Of a DNA stretch of 64,000 bases, positions 42,263 through 51,826 are shown piece by piece; the first letter of the stretch is position 1, and each line of letters begins with the position of its first letter. Made by a program: the position numbers and the translations under genes. The stretch covers positions 1 to 64,000 of the forward strand of contig NZ_JADOGI010000015.1 of the NCBI RefSeq assembly GCF_015645445.1, given 5' to 3'. The notes beneath the pieces are model-generated. The model saw only the letters and a program-made list of their open reading frames with translations. It was not told the origin of the DNA and did no database searches. The stretch comes from Nonomuraea cypriaca. Lineage in GTDB: Bacteria > Actinomycetota > Actinomycetes > Streptosporangiales > Streptosporangiaceae.

Positions 42263-43120
42263 ATGAGCGGGAAGCGCGGTGTCACGCTCCGAGCCCAATG
42301 GCTCGGAAAGCACCTCAAGGAGCTACGCGAACGCGCCGACCTGACGCTGAAGGAGGCAGGCGACTACCTCCAGCGCGACGGTTCCACGGTCAGCCGCTTC
42401 GAGGCCGGCCTCTATCCCGCCCGCACCCCTGATGTCCTCGCCCTGCTCGACCTGTACGGCGTCACAGAGCCGAACGAGCGAGAAGGCCTCATCCGCCTGA
42501 GTCGCGAAGTCTGGCAGAACGGCTGGTGGGACTCCTACTCCGGCGACGTCTCACACGGCATCGTCGACTACGCCTGGCTGGAGAACCGCGCCAAGAAGAT
42601 CAGCTCCTTCGAGGCTTTCATGATCCCGGGACAGTTCCAAACCCGCGACTATATGGAAGCCGTGATCCGGGAAGAGGACTCGGATGCTCCGGACGATCAG
42701 ATCAACCGGTGGATCGAGTTCCGTCTCGCCCGCCAGAAAATTCTGACCGCCGACAGCTTCGGTATCGCCTCGATCATTGACGAGTCCGCCCTGCGTCGCG
42801 CGATCGGCGGCTCCGAGATCATGCGAAACCAGCTGGCTTGGCTCACGAAGTGCGCCTCGCTGCCGAATGTCGAGATCCGTGTCCTGCCACTCACCACGGG
42901 CGCGCATGCCAGCCCCGACGGCTCCTTCCACATCTTCGAGCTGCCCGAGCCCTATCCGGCCATCGCCTACGTGCCGACCCCGGCGGGCTCGATCTACGTC
43001 GAAGATCGAGCTGCAGACGTGCTAAAACTGAAATATGACCGCATTCGTCACGATTCGCTTGAGCCAGACGACTCACTGGCGCTGATCGCGGCGGTTGCGA
43101 GCAACCTCCCCACCGACTAG
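42263..43120 (+). CDS. XRE-family regulator with DUF5753 domain
   Basis: 285 residues from the ATG at 42263. Residues 7-70 are a lambda-repressor-like HTH (LKELRERADLTLKEAGDYLQ); the rest is DUF5753 (FEAFMIPGQFQTRDYMEAVI; LPNVEIRVLPLTTGAHASPDG). This WhiJ-like family is always near DUF397 genes, as here, 17 nt downstream. It acts in development or antibiotic regulation in Streptomyces; the target is unknown here. Confidence 0.92.
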   Translation: MSGKRGVTLRAQWLGKHLKELRERADLTLKEAGDYLQRDGSTVSRFEAGLYPARTPDVLALLDLYGVTEPNEREGLIRLSREVWQNGWWDSYSGDVSHGIVDYAWLENRAKKISSFEAFMIPGQFQTRDYMEAVIREEDSDAPDDQINRWIEFRLARQKILTADSFGIASIIDESALRRAIGGSEIMRNQLAWLTKCASLPNVEIRVLPLTTGAHASPDGSFHIFELPEPYPAIAYVPTPAGSIYVEDRAADVLKLKYDRIRHDSLEPDDSLALIAAVASNLPTD

Positions 43121-43137
43121 GGATGGAGCCACCGATC

Positions 43138-43347
43138 ATGTCCGCTCCTGAAATCTCCTGGCACATCAGCAGCTTCAGCGCCAGCGGCGGCGGCAACTGC
43201 GTCGAGGCCGGTCCACTCAACGACGGCACGGGACGCGTGGCGGTCCGACACAGCAAGCAGCAAGGTGACCCGATCGTCTACACGAAAGCGGAGTGGCAGG
43301 CATTCCTGGCCGGAGTACGCGCAGGGGAATTCGACTTCTTCGACTAA
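43138..43347 (+). CDS. DUF397 small protein
   Basis: 69 residues: ISWHISSFSASGGGNCVEAG and VAVRHSKQQGDPIVYTKAEW are the DUF397 signature. BldB-related; partner of the preceding XRE-DUF5753 regulator, 17 nt upstream, possibly as its antagonist. An ATG at 43123 is possible but lacks a ribosome site. Confidence 0.92.
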   Translation: MSAPEISWHISSFSASGGGNCVEAGPLNDGTGRVAVRHSKQQGDPIVYTKAEWQAFLAGVRAGEFDFFD

Positions 43348-43382
43348 GCGCCCTCCCACTACATCAGAAGCACCCTGCACCA

Positions 43383-44996
43383 TCAGAGGTGAGCGTCCAT
43401 CAAGTGATGCTGCCGGTGATAACCAAGGTAATCCTTGCTGATCTCATGCTTAACGATAAGGTCACCAATAGGCTCACCGTCGATTTGGTTAATCACTTGA
43501 AACGACTCGTCGATGACGATTGCGCCATATCGAAAGAGATCTGCGTGGTTCAAGCAAAGGCATAGCATATTGTCGTGGGCATCAGGTCCGTTATGGGGAA
43601 GATTCAACCCCTTTATGTGTACGGCAACCGCGATGCGAAGGCCACCTGGAACTTCGACGGTGAAATTGCAAACTTGGCAGGAATACTCATACAGGCGCTT
43701 AAGGCTATCCGCGATTGCAATGTCCGCATAAGTTTCGGTTGAGACCTTGCTCCATCGGCCTAAGTCCACCCCCCGCCCCGTCACATCCACTGATCGACGA
43801 ACACCTGAGTCGACCGTTTTTTCCAGTCGAAACTGAAGTACGGTAGGACCGTCGACTCCCGGCTTAGTCCAATAGTCTGTAACACGGAAAAGTCCGTCGT
43901 AGCTATACCCGTACTCGGGAGAAAACTCCGGATTGCCTCCTGACCCACGCACAACTCTGACCGGGATTTCGGTTATTATGCTTTTGATAAGCGCAGCGTT
44001 ACCGGAGTCGGTAGGAGATTGATCTGCTACCTGCTCGCCTGTGTTTGGATCGCGCCCTCCGTGGCCGGTATAGATAATCACGTTCCCATAATCGCGGTCA
44101 TCTTTATAGCCACCGGAGACTACGATCGACTCGGCACCACCGCGTTCCGCAGTGCCACAAATTCCCGCTTGCAGGGGCCTATGAATGCCCTCATCGTGCA
44201 ACTCTCGCCGGGTAGCGAACAGTCGAGAAGGCTCCACGTTCGCGACCGGTCCATAATGCTCTTTAGACGGCTGCTGGTAGGCCTTGTTGTAGAATAGCGG
44301 CAAATCCGCACCGAAGTCACGCTCGCGCTTCTGCGGAATAGGCAGACCCTTGTTATGCAGCGCTTCTCGTACAGTCTTAAACAGGACGTCCACCGTGAGC
44401 ATCGCACCCTGATCCGGAATGCCATTTCTTATCAGGCTAATCAGCTCGCCGCTAAATGCGCTGTATTCTCCCACCACGCGGGCCGTGTCGTTAGCGGCAG
44501 CCATGACATAAGTGCCGCTCATAGCCGCACTATCCGCCAATCTAACCTCGTCATCAGCGCCCATAGCGCCTAGCGCGCGACCGCTATAGCAGCAATCGAG
44601 AATAACTACTTTATGCCGGGCCCGACTGTCGAGTAATTGATCCTTCAGATATGCATAGCGTACGGAAGTGTACATTCGATCCCTGTCAGACTCTGGCAGG
44701 GTGAGATATAGCTCGCCCGAGTCATCCAGGAGTCCGTGTCCCGAGAAGTACACGACCAGTGTATCTTCTGCCGCTGCGGCTGCTTCTCGGACCGGATCAA
44801 GCATATCCGTGGCCAGTTCCGGATCGCGCACTACCGTGCAGTGCGTTGGCGGAAGCCCCCAAAGCGCCCCATCCTCCAGCAACTCCTGCAACGCCTTTAA
44901 GTTGTTCTCGACTGCCGGCAGCGCAGCCATCTGCAGATAGCTGCTTGTGCCAATGAGAACGGCGCGCGACTTAAGGGTATTGGGCGGTTTAGTCAT
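43383..44996 (-). CDS. Caspase-like protease fused to SRA (YDG) and HNH nuclease domains
   Basis: 537 residues in three parts. Residues 8-240 are a caspase-type protease (C14) with YFSGHG (His87) and LDCCYSG (Cys136). Residues about 252-385 are an SRA/YDG domain: DYGNVIIYTGHGG, EQVADQSPTDSGNAALIKSI, VRVVRGSGG, YSYDGLFRVTDYW; SRA domains bind modified (5mC/5hmC) cytosine in DNA. Residues 440-495 are an HNH endonuclease with CxxC (C440, C443), HIKGLNLPHNGPD and LNHADLF. SRA-HNH alone is a type IV restriction enzyme. Fusion to a caspase suggests that modified-DNA binding triggers protease action or the reverse. It overlaps its EACC1 partner by 8 nt. GC content is clearly below that of the flanking genes, as expected of transferred DNA. 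Confidence 0.87.
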   Translation of the reverse strand: MTKPPNTLKSRAVLIGTSSYLQMAALPAVENNLKALQELLEDGALWGLPPTHCTVVRDPELATDMLDPVREAAAAAEDTLVVYFSGHGLLDDSGELYLTLPESDRDRMYTSVRYAYLKDQLLDSRARHKVVILDCCYSGRALGAMGADDEVRLADSAAMSGTYVMAAANDTARVVGEYSAFSGELISLIRNGIPDQGAMLTVDVLFKTVREALHNKGLPIPQKRERDFGADLPLFYNKAYQQPSKEHYGPVANVEPSRLFATRRELHDEGIHRPLQAGICGTAERGGAESIVVSGGYKDDRDYGNVIIYTGHGGRDPNTGEQVADQSPTDSGNAALIKSIITEIPVRVVRGSGGNPEFSPEYGYSYDGLFRVTDYWTKPGVDGPTVLQFRLEKTVDSGVRRSVDVTGRGVDLGRWSKVSTETYADIAIADSLKRLYEYSCQVCNFTVEVPGGLRIAVAVHIKGLNLPHNGPDAHDNMLCLCLNHADLFRYGAIVIDESFQVINQIDGEPIGDLIVKHEISKDYLGYHRQHHLMDAHL

Positions 44997-45333
44997 GGTC
45001 CTTAGTAGCAGCTAAGATTTTTACGACGTCATCGGCGGTAGCTTCGCTCAACTCTATTTTGAGGTCACCTTTTTCAATGATGACCGTGGACTTGTGCCGT
45101 CGCGTCTGCAGCCAGCCGCGTATGACATCTGCGAGACCCGGCAGTTGGAGCCCACTGGTTACGATCAGAGTGATGAGATCGAGGGTATCTCCCATCTCAT
45201 CAGGCTGGGGCTCTCTCGATAACAGGCGAATATTAGCGTGCTGCCGAACATTCGGTTCATCGCGAAGCCAGGCGTATAACGACCTTAACTCCTGATCGGC
45301 CTTGTATCCAGTAATACGGATATTGATGCTCAA
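44989..45333 (-). CDS. EACC1-type effector-associated constant component
   Basis: 114 residues: INIRITGYKADQELRSLYAW at the start, LDLITLIVTSGLQLPGLADV, then a short strand-rich tail (TVIIEKGDLKIELSEATADD). This pattern is the effector-associated constant component family described in NTP-dependent and caspase conflict systems of multicellular bacteria, where it accompanies varied effectors. It is upstream of, and overlaps, the caspase-SRA-HNH gene. Role as adaptor is known only from genomic association. Confidence 0.75.
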   Translation of the reverse strand: MSINIRITGYKADQELRSLYAWLRDEPNVRQHANIRLLSREPQPDEMGDTLDLITLIVTSGLQLPGLADVIRGWLQTRRHKSTVIIEKGDLKIELSEATADDVVKILAATKDHD

Positions 45334-45610
45334 GGACAGCCCCGTTCGCCCACGTCTAGCGTTCAGCGGAAGGGACCTAGATTACCCAACAACCATCCCC
45401 TTTGCCGCCGAAAGCCGCGAAAGTGGGCGAACGTATCTGCATGCCGGCGAAGTAGCAGCTCAGCGGCTCTCCTGCCGCCGGATCCCCTTCAGGCCGCCAG
45501 GCACCTACGCGTACATGTCACGCGGGCTGCTCACAGAGCCTGGCAGGAGAACTATCCTGATCACGAGAAGGAGATCGCCTTCTCGAGACCTCATAGGAGG
45601 CAGCCACCCC

Positions 45611-48600
45611 GTGGCGGACACCCCCATCACTGGCCTGTACGACTCGCTGCTCACCGACCAACTCAAGGAGCTGGCGCGCAGTTGGGGCGAGGCAGGGCAC
45701 CTTGTGGAGGTAGCCCAGGTGCACAGAGAAGAGGTTGCTCACCTGTTGGGCCGCTTCCTGGGCCAGACCGCCACCCAGGCGTTAACGCTGCTTAAGACCC
45801 CCGAGGAACAGGTAGAGCTCGCCAACCGCCTCATGGGACTGCTTTTTGAGACTGAAGCGATTTCGGACGGCCCATCCAGGCTCCTGTCGATCGTCAAAGA
45901 CACCCCCGGCGCCAGCTCGCCTGCAAGGCCATTGACCTCGCTATCGGAGGCGGCACTACTCACCAACGCCCGCGAAGACCCTAACCTTGCCCACGAACTG
46001 GCGACCGAGTTGACCAGCGCCGATAGGGTGGATCTGCTTTGCGCCTTTGTGAAATGGTCGGGACTCCGCATCCTGGAGCGTCCGTTGGCAGAGCTACGCC
46101 ATCGGAACGTGCCAGTGCGTGTCATCACCACCACCTACATGGGCGCAACCGAACGGCGTGCGCTGGACCGGCTGGTCCGCGACTTCGGCGCTGAGGTTCG
46201 CATCAGTTACGAGCAGAACAGCACGCGCCTGCACGCCAAGGCATGGCTCTTGCGGCGCCGCACCGGGTTCGATACGGCCTACGTGGGCAGCTCCAACCTC
46301 TCCCGGGCCGCGCTACTGGATGGTCTGGAGTGGAACGTTCGCCTCTCGTCGGTCACTACACCGCGGCTCCTGGACAAGTTTGAGGGAACGTTCGACTCGT
46401 ACTGGAACCGGCCCGAGTTCGAGCCGTACCACCCCGAGATTGACGCCGACCGACTCGACGAGGCCCTGTCCCGGTCCAAGTCAGGTGAGCGGCTGTTCGA
46501 CATCCCCGCCTTGGTCCCGCATCCCTTTCCGCATCAGCGAGAGATGTTGGAAGACCTGGACGTGGAGAGAACGGTCCATGGCAGGCATCGCAACTTGCTG
46601 GTTGCGGCTACGGGCACCGGCAAGACTGTGGTGGCCGCGTTCGACTACCGCAACTTGCAGCAGCGCCTCGGCCGCCAACCGACGTTGCTCTTCGTGGCGC
46701 ACCGCAAGGAGATCTTGGCGCAAGCGCTGCGTACTTATCGGCAGGTGCTGGCCGTCTCCGACTTTGGCGAGCTGCACGTGGGAGAGGAGCGCAGCAAGCA
46801 CTGGCGCCACGTGTTTGCGTCGGTTCAGTCGTTGAGCCGGAGCATCGAAAGCTTCGAGCCAGACCACTTCGACGTGGTCGTCATCGACGAGTTCCACCAT
46901 GCCGCAGCTCGTACGTACGAACAGATCATCAACCACCTCAAGCCCAAGGAACTGCTCGGGCTCACCGCCACGCCAGAGCGCGCCGACGGCACCTGGGTCC
47001 AGGACAAATTCTTCGGTGGTCGTATCGCGTCGGAGCTACGGCTGTGGGATGCCCTCGATGCCGATTTGCTCTGCCCGTTCCATTACTTCGGTATCAACGA
47101 CGAGACCGATCTCAGCACGGTGAAGTGGTCGCGCGGCTCCTACGACATCGCGTCGCTGGATAACGTGTTTACCGGCGACACCGCACGTGCGCGATTGGTA
47201 TTCAACGCACTCTTGGACAAGGTCAGCGACACTGCTGCGGTGCGCGGGCTGGGCTTTTGTGTTTCGGTACGGCATGCGTACTTCATGGCCGAGTTCTTCA
47301 CCGCAGCGGGATTGCCGTCCTTGGCTGTGGACGGCTCGACCGAGAGCACCGCACGTCAATCAGCCCTGAAGGCGTTGCGCGATGGAGAGGTCAGGTTCCT
47401 GTTCGCTGTAGACCTCTTCAACGAGGGACTCGACGTGCCTGATGTGAACACGCTGCTTCTGCTGCGCCCCACCGAGAGCGCCACGATCTTCCTCCAGCAA
47501 CTCGGTCGCGGCCTGCGTCGCACACCAGAGAAGGACGTGCTGACCGTCCTCGACTTCGTGGGCCAGCACCGCAAGGAGTATCGCTTCAGCAATAGATTCC
47601 AAGCGCTCACCGGGTTCGCCCGCGGCCGGCTTGAATCGCAGACCAAGAACGACTTTCCCCTGTTGCCATCCGGCTCTCAGATCGTCCTCGACCGGGTCAC
47701 CAAGGCCCGTCTGCTTGAGGAACTCAAGGTCCATCTCAGTGCGACGGTCAATACTCTCAAGCAGGAGATTCGCTCCTACACCGAGACATCCCTCGCCGGT
47801 TATCTAGAGGCCAGCGGCCGTGACATCAGCGACATTTACCGCAACAAGCGCTATTGGACGACCCTGCTTCGGGGTGCCGGACTGCTCGTTGGCGATGCCT
47901 CCCCGATGGAGGAGATGCTCGGCCGTCGGGTACGCGCTCTGCTGCATGTAGACGATCGCCGTAGAGCCACGGCGTACACCGAACTTCTACGCCCTGACGG
48001 CCCCCGATACGACGACCTCTCCCCCATCGACCAGGCGTTCGCGTGCATGCTGTTCTTCTCGTTCTGGCGTGATGGTGGCAGCTTCGCTTCCTATGACGAA
48101 GGCCTACAGCAGTTGCGGGCCGAGTCGGCACTGTGCGCAGAGATCGAGCAAGTCCTTACTCACGGGATCGAGCGTCCCCGACACGTCACCAAACCCCTTG
48201 GAAGCTCGCTCGCCCATGTACCCCTTGTAGTCAACGGCCACTACTCCACAGACGAAGTTCTCGCCGCCTTGGGCTGGGCGAGTCTCGGCCGCTCCGTGCC
48301 TTCTACGATGCGCGAGGGGGTGGCCTGGAGCCCCACGGCCCAGTGCGATGCCCTGTTCGTTACCTTGCAAAAGAACGAGAAGGAATTCTCACCGCAGACC
48401 ATGTATAGGGACTACGCCCTCACCCCGAAGCTCTTCCATTGGGAGTCCCAGAATCGGACCGGGGCTGGATCACGCACAGGTCAGCGCTACCAAACCCATG
48501 AGGGGGATGGCAGCCACGTCCTGTTGTTCACCCGGGAACGCACTGAGAACGACAATCGTCATCCCGAAGCATTCGTGTTTCACGGCACCGTCCGCTACGT

Positions 48601-48694
48601 GGGCCACACCGGCGAACGACCCATGGCCATAACGTGGGAGTTGGACGAGGAGATGCCAGCTGACCTGTTCCGCCGCGCCGCCATCGCCGGGTGA
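45611..48694 (+). CDS. PLD nuclease-SF2 helicase-DUF3427 defence-type protein
   Basis: 1027 residues from the GTG at 45611 (GGAGG 10 nt upstream); the frame is open further upstream but that part looks non-coding. Residues about 160-280 are a phospholipase-D nuclease domain with RLHAKAWLL (HxK motif) and YVGSSNLSRAALL. Residues 300-620 form an SF2 helicase: AATGTGKT Walker A, VIDEFHHA (DEAH-like), LLGLTATPERAD, and QQLGRGLRR (motif VI). The C-terminal 400 residues are DUF3427. Proteins of this layout occur in phage-defence islands and are predicted DNA-translocating nucleases. It is divergent from the EACC1/caspase pair across a 277-nt gap. Confidence 0.9.
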   Translation: MADTPITGLYDSLLTDQLKELARSWGEAGHLVEVAQVHREEVAHLLGRFLGQTATQALTLLKTPEEQVELANRLMGLLFETEAISDGPSRLLSIVKDTPGASSPARPLTSLSEAALLTNAREDPNLAHELATELTSADRVDLLCAFVKWSGLRILERPLAELRHRNVPVRVITTTYMGATERRALDRLVRDFGAEVRISYEQNSTRLHAKAWLLRRRTGFDTAYVGSSNLSRAALLDGLEWNVRLSSVTTPRLLDKFEGTFDSYWNRPEFEPYHPEIDADRLDEALSRSKSGERLFDIPALVPHPFPHQREMLEDLDVERTVHGRHRNLLVAATGTGKTVVAAFDYRNLQQRLGRQPTLLFVAHRKEILAQALRTYRQVLAVSDFGELHVGEERSKHWRHVFASVQSLSRSIESFEPDHFDVVVIDEFHHAAARTYEQIINHLKPKELLGLTATPERADGTWVQDKFFGGRIASELRLWDALDADLLCPFHYFGINDETDLSTVKWSRGSYDIASLDNVFTGDTARARLVFNALLDKVSDTAAVRGLGFCVSVRHAYFMAEFFTAAGLPSLAVDGSTESTARQSALKALRDGEVRFLFAVDLFNEGLDVPDVNTLLLLRPTESATIFLQQLGRGLRRTPEKDVLTVLDFVGQHRKEYRFSNRFQALTGFARGRLESQTKNDFPLLPSGSQIVLDRVTKARLLEELKVHLSATVNTLKQEIRSYTETSLAGYLEASGRDISDIYRNKRYWTTLLRGAGLLVGDASPMEEMLGRRVRALLHVDDRRRATAYTELLRPDGPRYDDLSPIDQAFACMLFFSFWRDGGSFASYDEGLQQLRAESALCAEIEQVLTHGIERPRHVTKPLGSSLAHVPLVVNGHYSTDEVLAALGWASLGRSVPSTMREGVAWSPTAQCDALFVTLQKNEKEFSPQTMYRDYALTPKLFHWESQNRTGAGSRTGQRYQTHEGDGSHVLLFTRERTENDNRHPEAFVFHGTVRYVGHTGERPMAITWELDEEMPADLFRRAAIAG

Positions 48695-48897
48695 ACCCAG
48701 GCGACACGGCGGCGAGCTGCAAGACCGAGACGGCGCCAAGACCGCCCTGTTCCGCCGGTATGGCTCGCCGTCTCACCCGAGGAAGACGCGCCCGGCGACA
48801 ACGCACTACATCTGCGACTGAAAACACGCTACAAAACGATCTTCTCGAATATGCCCAACGCCAAGAAACAAATTGTTCGTACTCGGAGACTTGCTAG

Positions 48898-49227
48898 ATG
48901 TCTGCAGTTGTGGTCTTCACAGAAGATGAACCCTGGTTCATCAACTCGTACAACTGGCACCCCATCTTGGAGCGCTCAACCGCCGCCTCGATGAGCTCGG
49001 CCGACCGTGAAAAGCTCGACGAACATATCGATGTAATTGGGGTAAACTTCCCCCTAATCGAAGGGGCCGGCGCCCGGCGCGCGGTCGCCGAATTCCTCCT
49101 CAGGATAGTGGAAGAACTCCAGCAGGATCTGGCTGCGAGCGGCGAAGAGAACAGTGCGGAGGCCATGGCAAAGTACGAGGATCTTACACGCAAGATGCGC
49201 AGAGAGATCCGACAGATCACAACATAA
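48898..49227 (+). CDS. Small acidic protein of unknown family
   Basis: 109 residues with GGAG 9 nt before the ATG. N-terminal FTEDEPWFINSYNWHPILER, then two predicted long helices (ADREKLDEHIDVIG, ALRRAVAEFLLRIVEELQQD-like). It lies between the helicase gene and the STAND gene, same strand. I do not recognise it; effector, immunity or regulatory roles are all open. Confidence 0.65.
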   Translation: MSAVVVFTEDEPWFINSYNWHPILERSTAASMSSADREKLDEHIDVIGVNFPLIEGAGARRAVAEFLLRIVEELQQDLAASGEENSAEAMAKYEDLTRKMRREIRQITT

Positions 49228-49384
49228 GGATCTTAATAAATCACGGTCATGGGTGAGGCGCCATCGTCTGGCAACAGCCGCCCAAGGCGCTCCCGCAGGT
49301 GCTGCCCCGCTAGCTGCCCATCGATGTCGACCGCGAGACAACCTTTGTGAGAAGTCGTTGACCACGGGCGATGCTGCGGTTTTG

Positions 49385-51826
49385 ATGGTTGGGAAATCCC
49401 AGGATGGTCTCCTAAATGAGAGAAGCCGGATGCCCCTCGAGCCCCGATTCCGCAGGGTTGCAGCACTACATCGCCGTTTCGTAGATCGAGAAGCCGCCTT
49501 CGAGGCCTTCTCCGAGGAGCATTCCAAGGTCGGGCGTGGACCCAGGATTCTCAACGTGACCGGTGTCGGGGGAATCGGTAAGTCCCGGTTGCTGCGGGAG
49601 TTCGGTGGGCGGGTCAAGGACACGCATCGGGTCGCCACGCTTGATCTGCAGGTGCCCGCGCACCGGCATCAAGAGGACGCGCTCGCCGTTCTGCGGGTGC
49701 AGCTCGGTGAGCGGGGTGTGCGGTTCGATCAGTACGACATCGCCTATGCGGTGCTGTGGCAGCGGCTCCACCCGCACCTCGGGCTGACCCGCGCGGAGTT
49801 GCCGTTCATCGAGCACAGCGAGGTGCTGTCCGAGTTGCTCGACACGGCTGCGGGGGTTCCGGTCTTCGGCACTGCCGTCAGCCTGCTCAAGCTCATGGAC
49901 AAGGGCAACGCCACCCGCAAGCGCCGCCGTCACCTGCAGCAGAACGAGACCTTGCGGCAGCTCGACCTGCTGCCGGGCGCGGAGTTGGTAGACGCCGTCA
50001 CGTACATGTTCGCCGAGGACCTGCGGGCCGGCAGCGAGGGCAAGCCGTACGTCCTCTTCGTCGACGCGTACGAGGCTTCAGGCCGTGCGGATGGCAGCGA
50101 TGTCTGGTTGCGGGACCTGGCCGCGCAGCTTGATCGCGGCCTGACCGTGATCGCGAGCCGGGAGGCGCTGGGCTGGGAGGTCTACGACGCCGACTGGCGG
50201 GAGGTGATTCGGGAGTTCCCGATCGAAGGGCTGCCGATGGAGGCGCGGATGGAGCTGCTGTCCGACGGCGGAGTGAGCGATCCTGTGCAGCGGGAGGTGA
50301 TCGCGCAGGCGAGCGTCGGCCTGCCGTTCTACCTGCATCTGGCTACTGACAGCCGAGGGAGTGGCCATGTGGTCTCTCAGGACGAGATCGCGCAGCGGTT
50401 CCTTGAGCATGTCAGCGCCGAGGAGCGGCGGTACTTGCAACTGCTGAGCGTGGCTCGGACCTTCGACTACGACCTCTTTCATGGGCTCGCGGCGGCGTTC
50501 CAGCTGCCGGGTGGGCGGCTGGCCTGGGAGGGGCTGACCGCTTACTCGTTCGTCTATCCGGCGGCTGGCGGAGGGTTCCAGCTGCACCGGCTCATGGCCG
50601 ACATGCTGCGGGGGCGGCTGTCGCCGGCGATGGCGGACGATGCTCACAGCGCCCTGTACCTGCTGTGGAGTGAGCGCGCCACAGATGCGGTGGGCATGCG
50701 TGAGGCCGCGTATCACGGCCTGTACGCGGGCGCGATCAGCGATGGCGATCTGCTGGTGTACGCCGACCGGATTACTGCCTGTGGGGGAACTCAGGGGGTC
50801 GCCGGACTGATCTCGGACCTGCAGGACCATCTGGGCGGTGGTGGGGATCCTGCGTTGGAGGAGGCGGCCGCCTGTCTGGCCGCCGAAGCCGCGGTCCTGC
50901 TCGGTGACTCCGATCGGATCAACGAACTGACGCCCGACGCATCGTGGCGGCTGGACACCGAGGCGGGTGCCCGGTTGGCCGTGGCCGCTGGTCATGGGCG
51001 GCGTATCGCTGGGCAGACGACGCGGGCGCTCCGTATCTACAGCGATGTCCTGGATGTGCACACCGGTCCGGCACGGTGGCCGGCCGGGCTGTGGGCCGCC
51101 GACCTGCACATGGCGCAGGGGCGGTTCCGGCGGGCGTTCGAGCTGGTGGAGCAGGTCACCCGGGAGTGCCCCGAGGATGCTGGTGTGCTGCGCGGGGATC
51201 TGGCCCGGTTGCTGCACTTGGCGCTGCGGTTCTCATACGACTTCACCGCCGCCGATCGGCAGCTGCAGGAGGCGGCGCGGCACTACCAGAAGGCTGGGAC
51301 GATCGTCGGAGAGGCGTTGATCACGACCAACAGGGCGGAGCTGTTGGCGTGGACCGATCCGTTCGCCGCGGTCGCGGTGGCCCGTAAAGCGGTGGAGGCC
51401 AACACCGATCTCGGGGCGATTCACGAGGTAGGCAAGGCCTATAGCGCGCTCGGCCAAGCTTTCCTGACGCTCGGGCGGCTCGATGAGGCGGCCGATGCGC
51501 TGGATTCCGCGTGCGTGGCTCTGGAGAAGGCGCGTTACCGGTCGGGGCGTGCGCGCGCCGAGTTGCTGCGGGCGTGCCTGCACGCGCGGTGCCAGGAGCC
51601 GGATCAGGCGGCGGCCTCGGCTCGCTGGGCGGTGGACGAGCTTGTCGACGCGGAGGTCTATCCCACGCTGATCGTCGTCGCCGATCGGCTGCTGGCTGCG
51701 GTGAACCGGCGGGATGAGAGGGTGAGCACAGCCGCTCGGCAGGCGTGGGCCGCGATCGAGCCGATCGACTCGCGGGACGCGCTGGAGGACCGTATGACGC
51801 ACTACCTGCGAGGGCTGCTGGGATGA
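49385..51826 (+). CDS. STAND-type P-loop NTPase with C-terminal TPR-like repeats
   Basis: 813 residues from the ATG at 49385 (an ATG at 49430 is an alternative). P-loop GVGGIGKS at 60-67, Walker B YVLFVDAYEA near 220, an arginine-rich sensor region, then a winged helix (EERRYLQLLSVARTFDYDLF) and about 400 residues of helical TPR-like repeats (GRLDEAADALDSACVALEKA). STAND proteins are signal-sensing switches that oligomerise; many serve in defence or regulation. The kinase-like gene overlaps its stop (ATGA), so the two proteins are made together. Confidence 0.85.
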   Translation: MVGKSQDGLLNERSRMPLEPRFRRVAALHRRFVDREAAFEAFSEEHSKVGRGPRILNVTGVGGIGKSRLLREFGGRVKDTHRVATLDLQVPAHRHQEDALAVLRVQLGERGVRFDQYDIAYAVLWQRLHPHLGLTRAELPFIEHSEVLSELLDTAAGVPVFGTAVSLLKLMDKGNATRKRRRHLQQNETLRQLDLLPGAELVDAVTYMFAEDLRAGSEGKPYVLFVDAYEASGRADGSDVWLRDLAAQLDRGLTVIASREALGWEVYDADWREVIREFPIEGLPMEARMELLSDGGVSDPVQREVIAQASVGLPFYLHLATDSRGSGHVVSQDEIAQRFLEHVSAEERRYLQLLSVARTFDYDLFHGLAAAFQLPGGRLAWEGLTAYSFVYPAAGGGFQLHRLMADMLRGRLSPAMADDAHSALYLLWSERATDAVGMREAAYHGLYAGAISDGDLLVYADRITACGGTQGVAGLISDLQDHLGGGGDPALEEAAACLAAEAAVLLGDSDRINELTPDASWRLDTEAGARLAVAAGHGRRIAGQTTRALRIYSDVLDVHTGPARWPAGLWAADLHMAQGRFRRAFELVEQVTRECPEDAGVLRGDLARLLHLALRFSYDFTAADRQLQEAARHYQKAGTIVGEALITTNRAELLAWTDPFAAVAVARKAVEANTDLGAIHEVGKAYSALGQAFLTLGRLDEAADALDSACVALEKARYRSGRARAELLRACLHARCQEPDQAAASARWAVDELVDAEVYPTLIVVADRLLAAVNRRDERVSTAARQAWAAIEPIDSRDALEDRMTHYLRGLLG

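Noticed and set aside
45302..45610. N-terminal extension of the helicase frame
   Set aside because: It overlaps the divergent EACC1 gene, has no domain, and a GTG with a good ribosome site at 45611 gives the normal family N-terminus.
48691..48897. 68-codon frame overlapping the helicase stop (GTGA)
   Set aside because: The overlap is suggestive, but composition is low-complexity and no family or second feature supports it.
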